The notes under the pieces: model-generated
Told to the model about the DNA's origin: nothing
Database searches by the model: none
What the model saw: the letters and a program-made list of their open reading frames with translations, nothing else
Assembly: GCA_001600415.1 (NCBI GenBank)
Contig: BCJX01000016.1
Location: 661,318 to 725,317 of the forward strand
Length of the DNA stretch: 64,000 nucleotides
Source of the DNA: Pascua guehoae
Lineage: Eukaryota > Basidiomycota > Tremellomycetes > Trichosporonales > Trichosporonaceae
Direction of reading: 5' to 3'
Shown: positions 33,483-45,162 of the stretch, in pieces
How positions within the stretch are numbered: position 1 is the first letter of the stretch
Layout: every line of letters begins with the position of its first letter
Made by a program: the position numbers and the translations under genes

Positions 33483-36482
33483 CTACAATCCTTCATTGGG
33501 CCATCCGAGCCCAAAACCCCAGAGCGAGTTGACGCCCGCCTCGCCGCCAAAATCGGTACGCGTGTGTCCTCCCGCCGACGTGTCGCTAAACAGCCACTCG
33601 AGGGGCGGGGACGGCGCTCGCCCCGAAGTCGCCCCCTGCTGCACGTCCCATGGGAGCTCAAAGTCAAAGCTCTGGGCACCGCTCACGCCCAAAAGGAGGC
33701 ATAGTTGGTCGGCAGACAGGGGGTCCGACTCGCCAAGCCCCTGTGTACCAGTGTTGGAGAACATGCTGGGGGCGGCTGCTTGCGGAGGGTCCGCCAGTCC
33801 GCCGCCCGGAAGAGGGTGCCCATGGACGAGACCTGTCGAGGGCTGCGGCGGCGGGTTGGCTGGGGTAGTGGCGTCCATGCTCGCCATTGGTGCGTCTGTG
33901 CTCAGTGTCACGGCCGGGCTGACACCGGCGCTGGAGCGGTCGAGGCAGAGGCTGAGCAGGAACGACCCGTAAAAGTGGGAATAGTTGCCTTCAAAGCGCT
34001 TGTCTCCGTACGGCGCGAGGTTGAGCGCTACGTCCTGAACGAGGCTGAGGCTGTTGTCCCCGTCCAGCTGCAAGCGTCAGTTGTGCCAAGGCATCTGGTC
34101 GTGCGAGGCTTTACCTACCCGGAGAAGAAGCACCCCAGCCCACGTGATCATCCCAGATACAGTGCGGCAGATGTATCTGGCGTCCTTGCCGATTGCAGAG
34201 CGGATAAACTCGAGTGAAGTCTTGGCTGCAGCGACGATATCGGCTTGTCGGGCCTCGCTCGCGACTGTAATGAGGAGGAAGATGTGGTACGCGATAAACT
34301 GCATCATTTTCGAGTTCAAGGGTGCTACGCTGTCAGTATACCAACGGCCATTGCGTGAGGCCTACCTTGGGCCTTGAGTTCGGGCGTAATCCACGTCTTG
34401 GCCCAGCTTTCGATGAGAACGCCCGCGCTGACACGCACACTCTCGTTCCAGTCTGCGTGAGGAGCCGTATTGAGCCGATCTCGAGCATTGCGCTAATCGC
34501 CAGTGAGCCAGAGCATCCTGTGTGGTCTGCACTCTCCCCCTTGCCCATACCCACCTCGATGGACCGGATATCCAGAAACGCGACATTCATGCGGTCGCCA
34601 GGTATACTCAGAGGGTTATCCAGCCACCGTCGCCATACCGGCTGGTCAAAATCCACCTGAAGCATGTATGGCTTGCCAGACGTCGAGCTCAGACTAGTCT
34701 GTCAGCACGAGGTCAACGGGCGCGACTCACCTCCTGTCCTGAATGATACAGGCTATCCATGTCCGTGTCCTGTCACGACTCCACCTTATGCGTTAGGTTA
34801 TCTCTCGGGTCTGAAAGGGACACACTTTTGAGCCGTTTCGTCGCCCTCGGGGTCGAGCTGCACGCGGTTCATGCCCAGTTCGAGTGCCATGTTGAATGCC
34901 AACGCAAGTAGACTGGGTATCAGCTGCGAACACAATGACACGCACTCACGTCCGTGATCGATCGTCAACGAGGCGGTCTGTACAGCGCGGCCACAGTGCC
35001 AACACGATGAGTGCCTGCGGGTCAGCAATGGACACAGACACCTGGAGCCCTACCTGGACAATCTCTGCACTCTTGGCATTCCGCGACAGGACAGTGATCA
35101 ACAGCCCCTCTGCGTGCCGGTAGAGAGTATGGGCGAGCTGTTTTGAACCGGGCGTGTCCTGCGTCATGGCGGCTGATGCGAGAACGGCAGTCTCAAGCAG
35201 GGCAGAACGGGCGCGGAGGTTGGCCAGCGTGTGGAGTTCTGGGTCCATGAAGCCGACTTGAGCGACAAGGTATGTGAAGAATCTGTGCACGTCGTTAGGA
35301 CACTGGCCGAGTTGAGACAACCTACACGGTGCGGAGGTATTCTGCCTGTTCGACGGATAGGAACTGCCTCGAGATCGGGTCAAGCACCTCTGCGACATCG
35401 CGTTTTGTCGCGCCCGGTCGGTGACGAAAGTAGATGCGTCGTGTGGCCGCTGCCTCGCGCACCTGCCGCCGCGTCCAGCCAGGAAAGACGTGGTCGCTAT
35501 TATCCTGGTCGTCCTGCCGCGGTACGGATGTGCAAGACGCATCCACCTGAAGTGTAGACCCGACGTTGCTTAGGAGAGAAAGCGGGTGGTCGTGATCTCC
35601 TCGGGGGTAGGGTTCGGGCGTCTGGCGTGTACTCTCGAGCGGCAAGTCGGCGCTGGGTAACCTCCTGCGGCGATCGGCTTTGCGCGGGCCGTCGTCAAAG
35701 CTGTTTGCTCAGCGCCATCATGCGTGTGACACACGTACCCTTCGGCCTCGTCGTTGCCAGAATCATTGTCGCCCGACTCGTCGCCATATGTCGACCCAAG
35801 CGTCGTCGAGCGCTGGTTTGACCCTTGGCCAAACGCCGCATTCAAGAGGTCAATGTCCTTTCGGATACGGTCCAGCGCCGACTCGTAGTCTACCGAATCG
35901 TCACTGTCCGTCGAGCGCCGACGTTTCCGCGGAGGCTGGGCGCCCAGTACGTCGCGAGACTCTGCTTCCTTGCGGATCCGATCAAGCGTCGCCTGGACGT
36001 GCGCAAGCGACTTCTCCAACCCTGTCCGCTTACTCGACCGTGAGCTACCGCCCAGCTGACCTCTTGCTTACTTTTTACTACCCCGCACACGACCCCGGCG
36101 GCTCTTGACGACCTCACACTCGATGCCCTGGCTCTTGCAACGCTCACACGGCTGCGTGGGATCAGGACCCCGCCGGCAGCGCGACTTGAGCCTGCGACAT
36201 CTTTCGCGTCAGCTCGGGCGTGACCAGGTGCTTCTCACTGTAGGCAGGCCGCCGAGGCGCGCGACGCGTCTGCTGCGGTACCCGCGGTCGATGAAAGGAG
36301 CTCTCGGCCAGTCGGCTTCACTGCAAATGTCAGGAGGCTCCTCCACTGGAGAGACATACCGTCTGGAGGAGTCGGCCCCATGCCGTGCAGCGGAGCGTCT
36401 GGACCTGGTTGGTTACATCGACTGGCGGGGCTCACTCACTGTGATGGGTGTGAGCATCACTCGACGCTGAAACTTGCGACAT
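33483..36482 (-). CDS. Zn2Cys6 fungal transcription factor
   Basis: Fourteen exons give 821 aa: 36440-36482, 36360-36404, 36239-36320, 36089-36200, 35739-36055, 35326-35700, 35054-35282, 34950-35014, 34826-34912, 34731-34784, 34555-34693, 34366-34492, 34119-34324 and 33483-34067. The zinc cluster is textbook: Cys at about 55, 58, 65, 75, 78 and 85 (C-x2-C-x6-C-x9-C-x2-C-x6-C) within ACLQCRRLKSRCRRG, then a basic linker and a short helical segment (LAHVQATLDRIRKEAES). The middle matches the fungal-specific regulator domain (LLALAFNMALELGMNRVQL, TWIACIIQDRSLSS, GKPYML). The tail is Pro/Gly-rich, perhaps activating. Intron 4 is uncertain: 33 nt (36056-36088, donor GTGCGG) or 27 nt (36045-36071, donor GTAAGC). 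Both remove an in-frame TAA. Confidence 0.88.
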
Positions 36483-36749
36483 GCTACATGGATAGAGAAC
36501 TGTGGCTTGCAAACGGTAGAGCTGGTGGTGCTGGATGTTGCTGACAAAGGACAGCCCCTGTTGTTATATATCCGGCATTCGGCCTCCGGGACGATCCTTC
36601 GAACCAACCATTGCCGGATTACCGGATCTACCAATGATCGACCACTCCTCGGTGCAGCGACGTACTGTTACAGCTCATGTGCATGTGTGTAGTCTGTACG
36701 CGAGTTGTATGTATGCACGTAATGCATAGCATGCATAGGACGATCCACT

Positions 36750-37905
36750 CTACTGCTCAGGCTTCTGTTGCCAGTCCTCCTTGCCTCCAATGAAGCGGTA
36801 CACCACGCGGCTATCACGGTCGACACACTGGGGATCCGCAGAGGCTTGGGTGTACACGTCGAGGCCCACGGGTCCGAGGTAGAGTTTGGCGTCTGCGAGA
36901 CGCGCAGCTTCCACTGCGAGGTTGTAGTCCTTGCGCATAAACTGCACCTTGAACCCGGGCGCGTAGTCTTTGGACGCGGGTGCGTCTGGGTCGACTCCGG
37001 GGACGGGCTGGAGTGTAAGTCGGTAGACTGGGACAGGTACACACATTGCAGTGGCTATTGACCCACGAGCCCGCTGTGCTAGTCTTGAGGACGTTGTGGA
37101 ACGTGACAGGGTCGAGGCCCAGGCGCATGGCGAGGTTGAAGCCCTCGGCCGTGGCAATGGCGATCGTGCCCGAGATGTAGTTGTTGCACGTCTTGGTGAC
37201 GAGGCCGAGCGTGGGTCCGCCGCACGCAAAGATGTTCTTGCCCATGGTGGACAGAATGGCGCGGATCTCGTCCCCGCGAGCATGCTCGTCCTTCATTCCC
37301 ATCATGATCGTGAGCGACCCGGCGTCGGCGCCCGCCGGTCCACCAGATACGGGGGCGTCGACAAACGTCCCTCCCAGGGCCTCAATGGCGGCCGCGACTT
37401 TGCGCGACGTCTCGACGTCGATCGTGCTGCACTCGAGGAACAGCTTGCCCTTGACCGCCGCGGGGTCGGCGACCGCGCCGCCGGCGTCCGACGCGAATAC
37501 CGCAGCGACATGCTTGCCCTCGGGCACGATCGAGATGATGCACTCCTGGCCATGTCAACTACCAGCACGCCGTAGACGGACATACGCTGCGCGCAACAAT
37601 CTCCTGGGCACTGCGGCAGATGACGATCGGTCCCAGGCCGCTGAACTCGGCCACAAACTTGTCCTGCACCGCCTGGACAACATCGTTAATGTAGAGCGTA
37701 CTGGACTTGGGCAACTTCTGGCGCAGGTTCTTGGCCATCTGGCGCTATCAGCGGCGCGACAACCACGCTGTCAGGACATAGCTCACACCAAAGCCCATTG
37801 CACCCAGCCCGACTGATCACGCGGTCAGCTGAGGGGGTAGAATCACAGTGAGGGACACTCACTGAAGCCAACATTGGCAGGCAGTAATGGCGACGGCGCT
37901 GTCAT
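36750..37905 (-). CDS. 3-hydroxyisobutyrate dehydrogenase-like beta-hydroxyacid dehydrogenase
   Basis: Five exons give 326 aa: 37863-37905, 37787-37812, 37586-37738, 37045-37545 and 36750-37007. The N-terminal NAD(P) site reads VGFIGLGAMGFGMAKNL, assembled across two introns. The substrate signature DAPVSGGPAGADAGSLTIMMG follows, then the catalytic lysine in GLVTKTCNN (about K192) and the C-terminal dimer domain with NPVPGV. These are the hallmarks of the 3-hydroxyisobutyrate/tartronate-semialdehyde reductase family (valine or related hydroxyacid oxidation, often mitochondrial). No strong targeting peptide is visible. It lies only 267 bp upstream of the Zn2Cys6 gene start and reads in the same direction. 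Confidence 0.92.
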
Positions 37906-40187
37906 TGTGAATGTATGTTAGAACATGGAGCCAGCTGTTAATGCACGACATGTCTGTAGTCTCATCGTGTTGTTGTCACATGTTCTCGGTAACCTGCGCG
38001 GCAGATTGAAAACCGAAAGCCATCCTCGGGTCTGGCCGAGGTTTCCACCGGCGACTACATTAACAATGCCGCCAAAGTGTCCTCAGGTGTCTCAAGCTCA
38101 AGATGGTGATGGTTGATGGGTATGACCTTGCTCGCTTTGCAATGCATTTGCTGGAGGATTGTCTCAGACACTAGCCCGTGGAGTTAACACACAGCTACTG
38201 GCCCGCTGACTGTGTGGCCCAAGCTGGTTCTGGTTGCCAGTCGCCAAACCCAGAGTTCATGATCGAAGAAGCCTTTCGAGTTGTTCACCTTCTCGCTGGT
38301 AATCGTCCCGCGCCCACTGATTCGTAGCACACTGAATGCTCATGCTCAGAACTCGAAAAAAGTTCGACCAGGAACTTCGTTCCCACATTGTCCTCCAACC
38401 GCCAAGACGTCGACCATGCGTCCCACATTGGTCAAGAGGAACAGCACCGCCCCGTCGTTGCTGCGTATTCCTAGCGGGACTCGGGACACGGTCGTCGCTG
38501 GCCGCGCGCTCTCCTTCACTCCGGAGGAGGATTGTGTTCTGCACCACGCGTGCCACGACGCGGGAACTGTTATGGAACGCTGTCTCTGTCTCACAGCACG
38601 TCCCACCGAGACGGTGCGACCGGTCCGCCACGTCCGCCAAGATCTCATTACCCGTTGCACTGTACCTGTACCCCTCCCAGCGGGACGGTAACCATAACAG
38701 CGAACGCGGGATGGTTTGATCGGGGAGGAACAAGTACTGCACAAGCGCACGCCGCTCCGATCGGCCCGTACGTTGTGATCGAACGTAGGTGCGACGACAT
38801 ACTTTCCGACTTTTTTCTTCGCTTGTTGTTGTTGTCAGATCTGGATGTGGCGGACCAATGGCAGATAGCCTCTGCGGGCGTTCGCATGGCGACGGCGACG
38901 TGCCTGCCGGGCCGCGCGGGCGTGCGCAGCGCTCGAGCATACTCGAAGCGAGTTTGGAATGCTGTGCACGTCGACGAACGTGTGCATACCTCCGAGAAAG
39001 GTGGAGTGTGAGCTCCGTTGCCCTACTGTGGGGTGGCGGCTTTTGGATGGTGGTGGGTGGTGTGGGCGGTGTGGAGTAGGTGGAGTGGTCGTACCATGCA
39101 CGTCATCGGACATGGTCAGTGGACCTGGTCGCTGGACCTGGCATGGAGCTTGGGTACGCTTGGATCAACCTTTTTTCCCCCCACCGGCCAACTTTCAACC
39201 TTGCTCGCTGCGCCCAACCTTAGGTCCAACCTTGGGACATGGGACACGGGGCAACAGACGTGTTGCAACGGGAAACCCGCGCGTGGTTTACGGGAGCCGC
39301 GGGCATGCCTGCCATGTCCAGGGCGCGGGCAGGTTCCTCAAGGTCGAAGAACCCTACGATTCGAGGTACCTCGCAGGCACACTTGACTGTGTTGTTGGAA
39401 TTCATTTTCGTCTCTCGAATGCTCGTCACGCCCAGCGTCATCACAACCATGTTGGACGCCGAGGCACGGCGCTGCCGCTCCGGGGGCGGCGGGGGCCGAG
39501 CGGGGGACAGCGGGGGAGGCGATGCATGCCGCATGCCGCAGACCTGGGACACGCGTCGTCGCTTTTTTTTTCCAAGCGAGCTGCAGACATTTTTTTGCCA
39601 CTCGCTCGCCTGCGCCGGCTGGCACGGTTGCGTGGGTGCGTGGTATGCAGCTGGCGTCAGACTGCGTGGCGGGGATGAGTCAGCGTGTGATCGCCACTTG
39701 GCACTAGGGCGTCGTAGAATTGTCTACCAGTGGCAGATTTGCAGTCTGTTGGCCTGTGTGTGTGGGTCGTGTGCTGTGTGATCGACGGGATGAGGACACG
39801 GCCATGCCACTTGCGCCTCACTTGATCGGAGACTGGGCCTAGATTGGTGTACGATTTCATGCAGCCATGGTTATCTAGACGGGTGTGTATACGCGGCTAT
39901 CTAGGCGTCGTTATAGGCATGTCATTAGATACGGGAGCCGGGGGGACGTCAACATCATCAACAACAAGCGAGAGGGGATCAGGATCACTGGCATCCAACA
40001 CAAAGTGTCCTTGTGCTGCTGCGGCGGGGTCCGTGTTCTGGCGTGTCTGCGAGTCCTGCATCCACTACTACAATACCGGTACCGAAGCGAGAGAGGTGGG
40101 GGGGTGTGCACCGAACAATGGGGGGTGGTCGTGCTGAACTAGGAGGTATATCTAAACGTCATGAGCGGGGGCCAGCCTGTTGCTGCT
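37906..40187. other. intergenic region without a convincing gene
   Basis: A minus-strand frame at 38257-38940 lacks an upstream ATG and known domain. T runs occur near 39560 and 39585. Nothing else is supported. The part next to 37905 should contain the dehydrogenase promoter. Confidence 0.5.
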
Positions 40188-41468
40188 TTAGACGCCGACA
40201 GGCTGCTCGTTCCACGCAGGGGAGCCGAGGCCAAAGCCGAGGTTGACATTGCCCAGGCCGAGCTTGCGCCACTGTTCCGCCTGCTCGCCAGGGTTGGCGC
40301 CAGCGCCAGCGGCACCCATGTCACGCTGCTGGGGGAACATTGTGGCCATGAGCTGGGCAAAGTCAGGCTGGTGGTGGTGCGACGTCGGGGTGACGGGCGA
40401 GGCCTGCTGGGGGTTGCCAAAGAACAGGTTGCTCTGGGCCGAGATGGCGGCCAACGCAGCCTGCTGCTGCTGGCGCTGGAGGTTCTGGGCCTGCATCTGC
40501 TGCTGGAAAAAGGCAAGCTGCTGCGGTGTCCACTGCGAAGGGAGCGAGCCGGTGGGCGACACGGAAGGGCCGGCGGCAGAGGGCTCATCGACGCTGGCAG
40601 TCGAGCGGGGCGAGGGCGTGTGCGTGTACATGTTGGCCTGGTCCATGCTCGACGGCGTGAGGATTGCGCTCTGGTGCGAGCCCACTGGGGATCCAGTCGA
40701 CGACGAGTCGCCAGAGTCACCCATAAAGGCGTTGAAGGGCATGTTCGGGACAGAGAACGAGTTGTTCCATGTCATGCCAGCGGGCGCGGGGCCGTTGACA
40801 GTGGGCTTCTTGGCAAAGTACGAGGCGTCCATCGAGCCCATGTCGGCCGACGAGCGCGGGGTCATAGAGTACGAGCCAGCAACAAAGTTGGCAGTCTCGA
40901 GGTTCATGGCGTCCTGGGCGGCGTCGGTGGCGGCAGAGTTGTCGTCCTCGTCCTCGCCCTGGTCGTCGCCGTTGTCGTCAACGTTGGCAAAGCTGCCAAA
41001 CGTCTCCTTTTCGACGGCGCAGACTTCCTCCATCTCGTCGGTCCAGGCAGACTTGGGGCCGACCTTGGGCCCACAGTTGTAGGCCTGGCGCCACTCGTTG
41101 ACTTCGGCAAAGAGCTCGTCACGCTCAGCGGCGAGCTGGCGGAGCAGCTTGGAGGCGAGGAGGCGCTGCTGGCGCTGGTGGTTGAGGTGAGAGATGGAGC
41201 CGTTGACAATGGCAGACTTGGACGGACGGCGGCACGCGGCGAGCGAGGGGAGGATGCGGGCGAGTACGAGGAACTTGCCGTTGAGGGTTTCGCGGCGCTG
41301 GCGCTCAATAGCATTGTGCTGGTGGCGCTTCTCGGCCGTGTTGACGCGCTTGCGGGGCTTGGGCTTGGGGGCCCCCGCCGGGCGAGGCGCACCAGCAAGG
41401 GCGATGGGACCAGTAGGCTGGTCGGCGGCCGGAGAGGCCGAAGGGGGAGTAACGATAGGGGCGGTCAT
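40188..41468 (-). CDS. bHLH transcription factor
   Basis: A single uninterrupted frame of 426 aa, unusual among the intron-rich neighbours. The basic region and helix-loop-helix (about 40-110) read RVNTAEKRHQHNAIERQRRE, then LNGKFLVLARILPSL, then SKSAIVNGSISHLNHQRQQR. The ExxRR in NAIERQRRE predicts E-box (CANNTG) binding. A following conserved block (ERDELFAEVNEWRQAYNCG) may act as an extended dimerisation helix. The rest is acidic, then Ser/Pro- and Gln-rich (QQQMQAQNLQRQQQQ), typical of activation regions. The start at 41468 was chosen because the frame upstream has no ATG. Target genes are unknown. Confidence 0.92.
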   Translation of the reverse strand: MTAPIVTPPSASPAADQPTGPIALAGAPRPAGAPKPKPRKRVNTAEKRHQHNAIERQRRETLNGKFLVLARILPSLAACRRPSKSAIVNGSISHLNHQRQQRLLASKLLRQLAAERDELFAEVNEWRQAYNCGPKVGPKSAWTDEMEEVCAVEKETFGSFANVDDNGDDQGEDEDDNSAATDAAQDAMNLETANFVAGSYSMTPRSSADMGSMDASYFAKKPTVNGPAPAGMTWNNSFSVPNMPFNAFMGDSGDSSSTGSPVGSHQSAILTPSSMDQANMYTHTPSPRSTASVDEPSAAGPSVSPTGSLPSQWTPQQLAFFQQQMQAQNLQRQQQQAALAAISAQSNLFFGNPQQASPVTPTSHHHQPDFAQLMATMFPQQRDMGAAGAGANPGEQAEQWRKLGLGNVNLGFGLGSPAWNEQPVGV

Positions 41469-44400
41469 CGTGACGGAATAGGTAAAGAGTATAGTCTCGC
41501 TTAGGGGTAGGGGGGATCCGGGATCGTAGTATTGTTTACAGGAGGGAGTACAACAGGCGCGAGGGAATGTCGCGGGTCGTAAGGCGTAGTAGATGGATGG
41601 AGTTGGGGGGCGGACACGGGCCAAAAAAAAAAAAAAAAAAAGGTGCTAGGCAAACGCGGTGTTTACGCGCGAGTTGATGCGGTGGGTGGGTGTGGTAATG
41701 GGTGTGATGGTTGTTGTGGGGGGGAGAAGAGGTGCCGCGAGACGAATCTCAAGCGTGCACAAGGAGGTCGGGAGAAAAAGCCGGAGGGGGGGTTTAGGCC
41801 ACCAGCTTGAATGCTATTAGGTTGTCGGCGAGACGGTCAAAGACTGTTGTCGACGGGTGACTGAGACGGCCAGTGAGGGGAGGAGCGCGGGGTTGTTGGT
41901 TGTGTCGGAGGTCGACCGCGTCGGTTGGATTCAATTAAATGATGCAAGAGCGAACAGCGGTGCACGAAAAAGTGGGCGGGGGGTGTTTGGCAGGGGAGCG
42001 CAGGTCGAGCACTGAGGGTTGAAGGAGAGTGCTGGAATGGGTCGCGAGCACTGAGGTGGCAAGTTTGGGTAGAGGGGGGTTGCGGACGGGGCGCGGGGCA
42101 GTGTAGTAGATGGATGGATTCGTACATCAAAGGGGAGAGTTGACCGATTGAAAGAAGAAGCGATGTCAGCCACATGACCCTAACACGGTTTGTTCCACCA
42201 CCGAGCTCCTGCCCATCGGCCTCTAGAGTCCCACACACTCTGAACCATGTCCAGGCTACTGGCCCATGCAAGACCAGAAGTCATGGTGGGAGTCTTCTGG
42301 TCCCCACGAACAGTGCTATCGCGCGCATGCGATATGCTATCGGGGGTGGCCATGGCCACTGATAAGACCACATGCTGGCGTGGGACGGGACTCCGTGCCC
42401 GCATCTCAAATCCGAGTAATACCCGCCAGCCAGCGGAAACGCGGCAGGCAGTCTCGTGACCGTTGCAAGGGTTGCAACGGTGGCACAACGCCGTCGCCGT
42501 CGGTGCAGCAGGCGGTGTGCACGTCGGCGCCTGCAAGAGTAGAGCACAGGTCGCCCCGATTGCAGTGGGGGACGCGCCCGTTCAACGACGAATTGCACAG
42601 CCACAGCTTGCTCCGACGGGCCGGGTCCTCCCGCTCCGAGCCCCCCGCCAGTCCGGTCGTGTGCGCCGCTCTTCTTTGCCATTGTCTCGTTGGTGCTCTC
42701 GACCAATACTCACGAGCAAGCGGTATCCGGGTTTCCAGCTAGGAGGTCGGGAGAGTTGGAGTCGCGAGGTTGGCGAAGGCTGCCGTGTGTTGGAAGGTGG
42801 AAAAGTGTAAGACGACAAACTGCGACCGAGCTTTCTAGTCTTGAAGGGGCGTGTCAATGTCCTCTGGTCGGGGTCAGGTCAAGGTCAGGTGGGTGGGTGG
42901 GGGTGGGGTGGCAGTGTTCAGTTGTCCCTTGCCAAAGTACCTGCCTCGAACTGCGGGGGCTGGGACCCTTCATCCGCGCTTGTCGGCGCACGCCGTGCTG
43001 TGCGGGCGGCACGAGAGGGTAAAGAGACTGCAGAGACTGCAGAGGCACAGAGGGTCCAAAGCAGGCATTTCAAGCCCCGAAGGGACAGGACCAGGGAATG
43101 TCGTCTGGCGCCGAGGCGCCACAAGGGCTCAAGAACAGAGGCATCAGGGGTGGACGGCAGGGGAATGTGGAAAGGGGCCAAGGGTAAAATATCTGTGGAT
43201 TCTGGTCTGGGTGCATGTCGGCCTGGGTTGCACCATTGGTGCCGCACTAAAGAGATCTGAGGTACAGTCTCAGACCTGAACACCACTTGAAAGAAGGGCC
43301 AAGGGGCGGGGTTACCGTTAGCGGGAAAACCAACCAAGGTGCCATTTTGCCCAAGGCGCCATGAACAAGGTCTGCGGGTAGGGTGTGTGTAAGAATGGCA
43401 CGACAAAAGAGGGTTGGGCGTCAGGTACAGTAGTAGCTTGATCCATTTCGGCGAACACTCCGTGATGAGCGGGGGTGGAGGGGCGTGTGCGGCTTGCGGC
43501 TGGGGTTGCTCCAGAGAATGCCAGCATCGGTCAGGGGCCCGATGAGCAGATTGGGACATAAAGAGGAGAGCGAGACAAACGGAGAGACATGAAAGGTGTC
43601 CACCCCCAGGGCAGAAGAACAGAGACACGCACATCCCGGGCCGGCCAAGGGACAGACAAGAGTGCCAAAGAAGAGTTTACCCAAGAACGGCTGCCCAAAG
43701 GCAAGAGGACGGCACAGGGACAACCAACTAGTTCAGACACCGGGGTGACAGGGGTCGATATCGTCATTCCAAGACCCATCGCGAACAAGTGGAGCGAATG
43801 CCATTGGAGGGCTGCCTTGCAAACGACATAATTTGGGTTTGATTGTCGAGTTTGGGTGGGAGTCGAAAGCGTGGTGTTGAGGTATGTTTAGCCAGGCAGC
43901 GGTGGTGTACGTGGTGTTGCAAGCTTGCGTGGGCGAGCAACCGAAGCCAACCGATCGCGCGACAAACCGTGCTTGCAGCACTGGGTCTCGTGCTCTCGTT
44001 ATCGCTGTCGCATTGCAAGGGGAAAAGCACGCATAAAGACAAGTTGCCTCTGGACAGCATCCCAAGACGCCAAGGAGGCACGACGGGAAGGACATACGCA
44101 TGGTACACTGCGATGATCGGTAGCTGAGGGGGGTGGGATTTGTCTTTCATCTGCAATGCAATGTATCGGACCGATGGTGCGCGTCGCACTTTGGTGCTGT
44201 AGCGTCGTCGTCGCCATCAAAGACGATCCGAACGCTGCAAACGAACAACCCACGGCCGAAAGCAAGGAAAGTTCAATCTCGTTGCCGAAGGTAATCACAG
44301 ACGCGTCATACAGCATGCGGTGCCTGCATACCTACATACCCGTCCCCGGCATCTACGGCATGGGGCCTGCATTGCCATTGTCGGACTGCTTGCCGACGAA

Positions 44401-45162
44401 TCTCACAAACGGGTTCACCGACATCCAGAGGTGACAACTCTGGGCACGGCAACCAGGACACGCACATCCACCTCGACCTCTGTTCCTGTATTGGCCCCCT
44501 TTTTCCATACCTCGTTTCCTGGGAGTGAATCTCGTCCACCCATCTCAATCTGGGAGCAATGACCAATACCTGGTGCCTTCGAGGGACATCAGACGTGCAC
44601 AGACATGGACAAGTTGAGGCAGATCACGGTCAGTTACCGCCCGTCTCTTTAGTGCATGGCCAACATCGCCCGGCACCACATCCCAGCTCGTTTCTCATGG
44701 GGGAGTGGTACCCAGCAATCCGCTGGAAATAGCTGCAGGGGCGGAAATGACGTTGTCGCACTCCGGCGCCCCTGTTGACAGGAGGGCAGAACAACCCAGC
44801 GGGTGTTCTGGACGGTAAGGTTTGTGGAGTCGCACGTCTTGTGATCCCTTACCCCGCCAACGCCTCCTCTGGGCACCTGCCTAGTCGGGCATCCACTTCA
44901 CAAAATGTTGGGTATCTCATGCCCTCATCCGCTCCTTCAGTAGTGTGCGGGGCCATTCCAGCAGTCTCCCTCAACGACGGATAACGACCAGACCCGCCTC
45001 GGGCAGGAACCAAAGATGCATACACACTCCCCGCTGGGCGCTACGTCATCGGCCTTTGATTGTCACACCACAGGTCACGGCCGCCAAAATATCAAAAGTA
45101 GTTACAGCATTGGGATATGGGGCCCACGGAACACCGACGCTGGCACCGACACTAGCGTGCTA
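41469..45162. other. 3.7-kb gene-free region upstream of the bHLH gene
   Basis: It includes a 19-base A run (41623-41641) and CT/GA-rich stretches. No open frame shows protein-like content or plausible splicing. Being between the bHLH start and the CTF18 3' end, it can only be long regulatory DNA, a long untranslated leader, or a non-coding transcript. Confidence 0.5.

Noticed and set aside
38257..38940. Minus-strand frame of 227 codons ending in RDDYQREGEQLERLLRS
   Set aside because: It opens without an upstream ATG and has no known motif; competing frames of similar length cover the same DNA.
40161..41504. 447-codon plus-strand frame opposite the bHLH gene
   Set aside because: Antisense shadow created by codon bias; the minus strand has the bHLH domain.
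42918..43634. Minus-strand frame of 238 codons upstream of the bHLH gene
   Set aside because: Composition is low-complexity Pro/Arg/Ser and several other frames are open in parallel; no splice logic or similarity.
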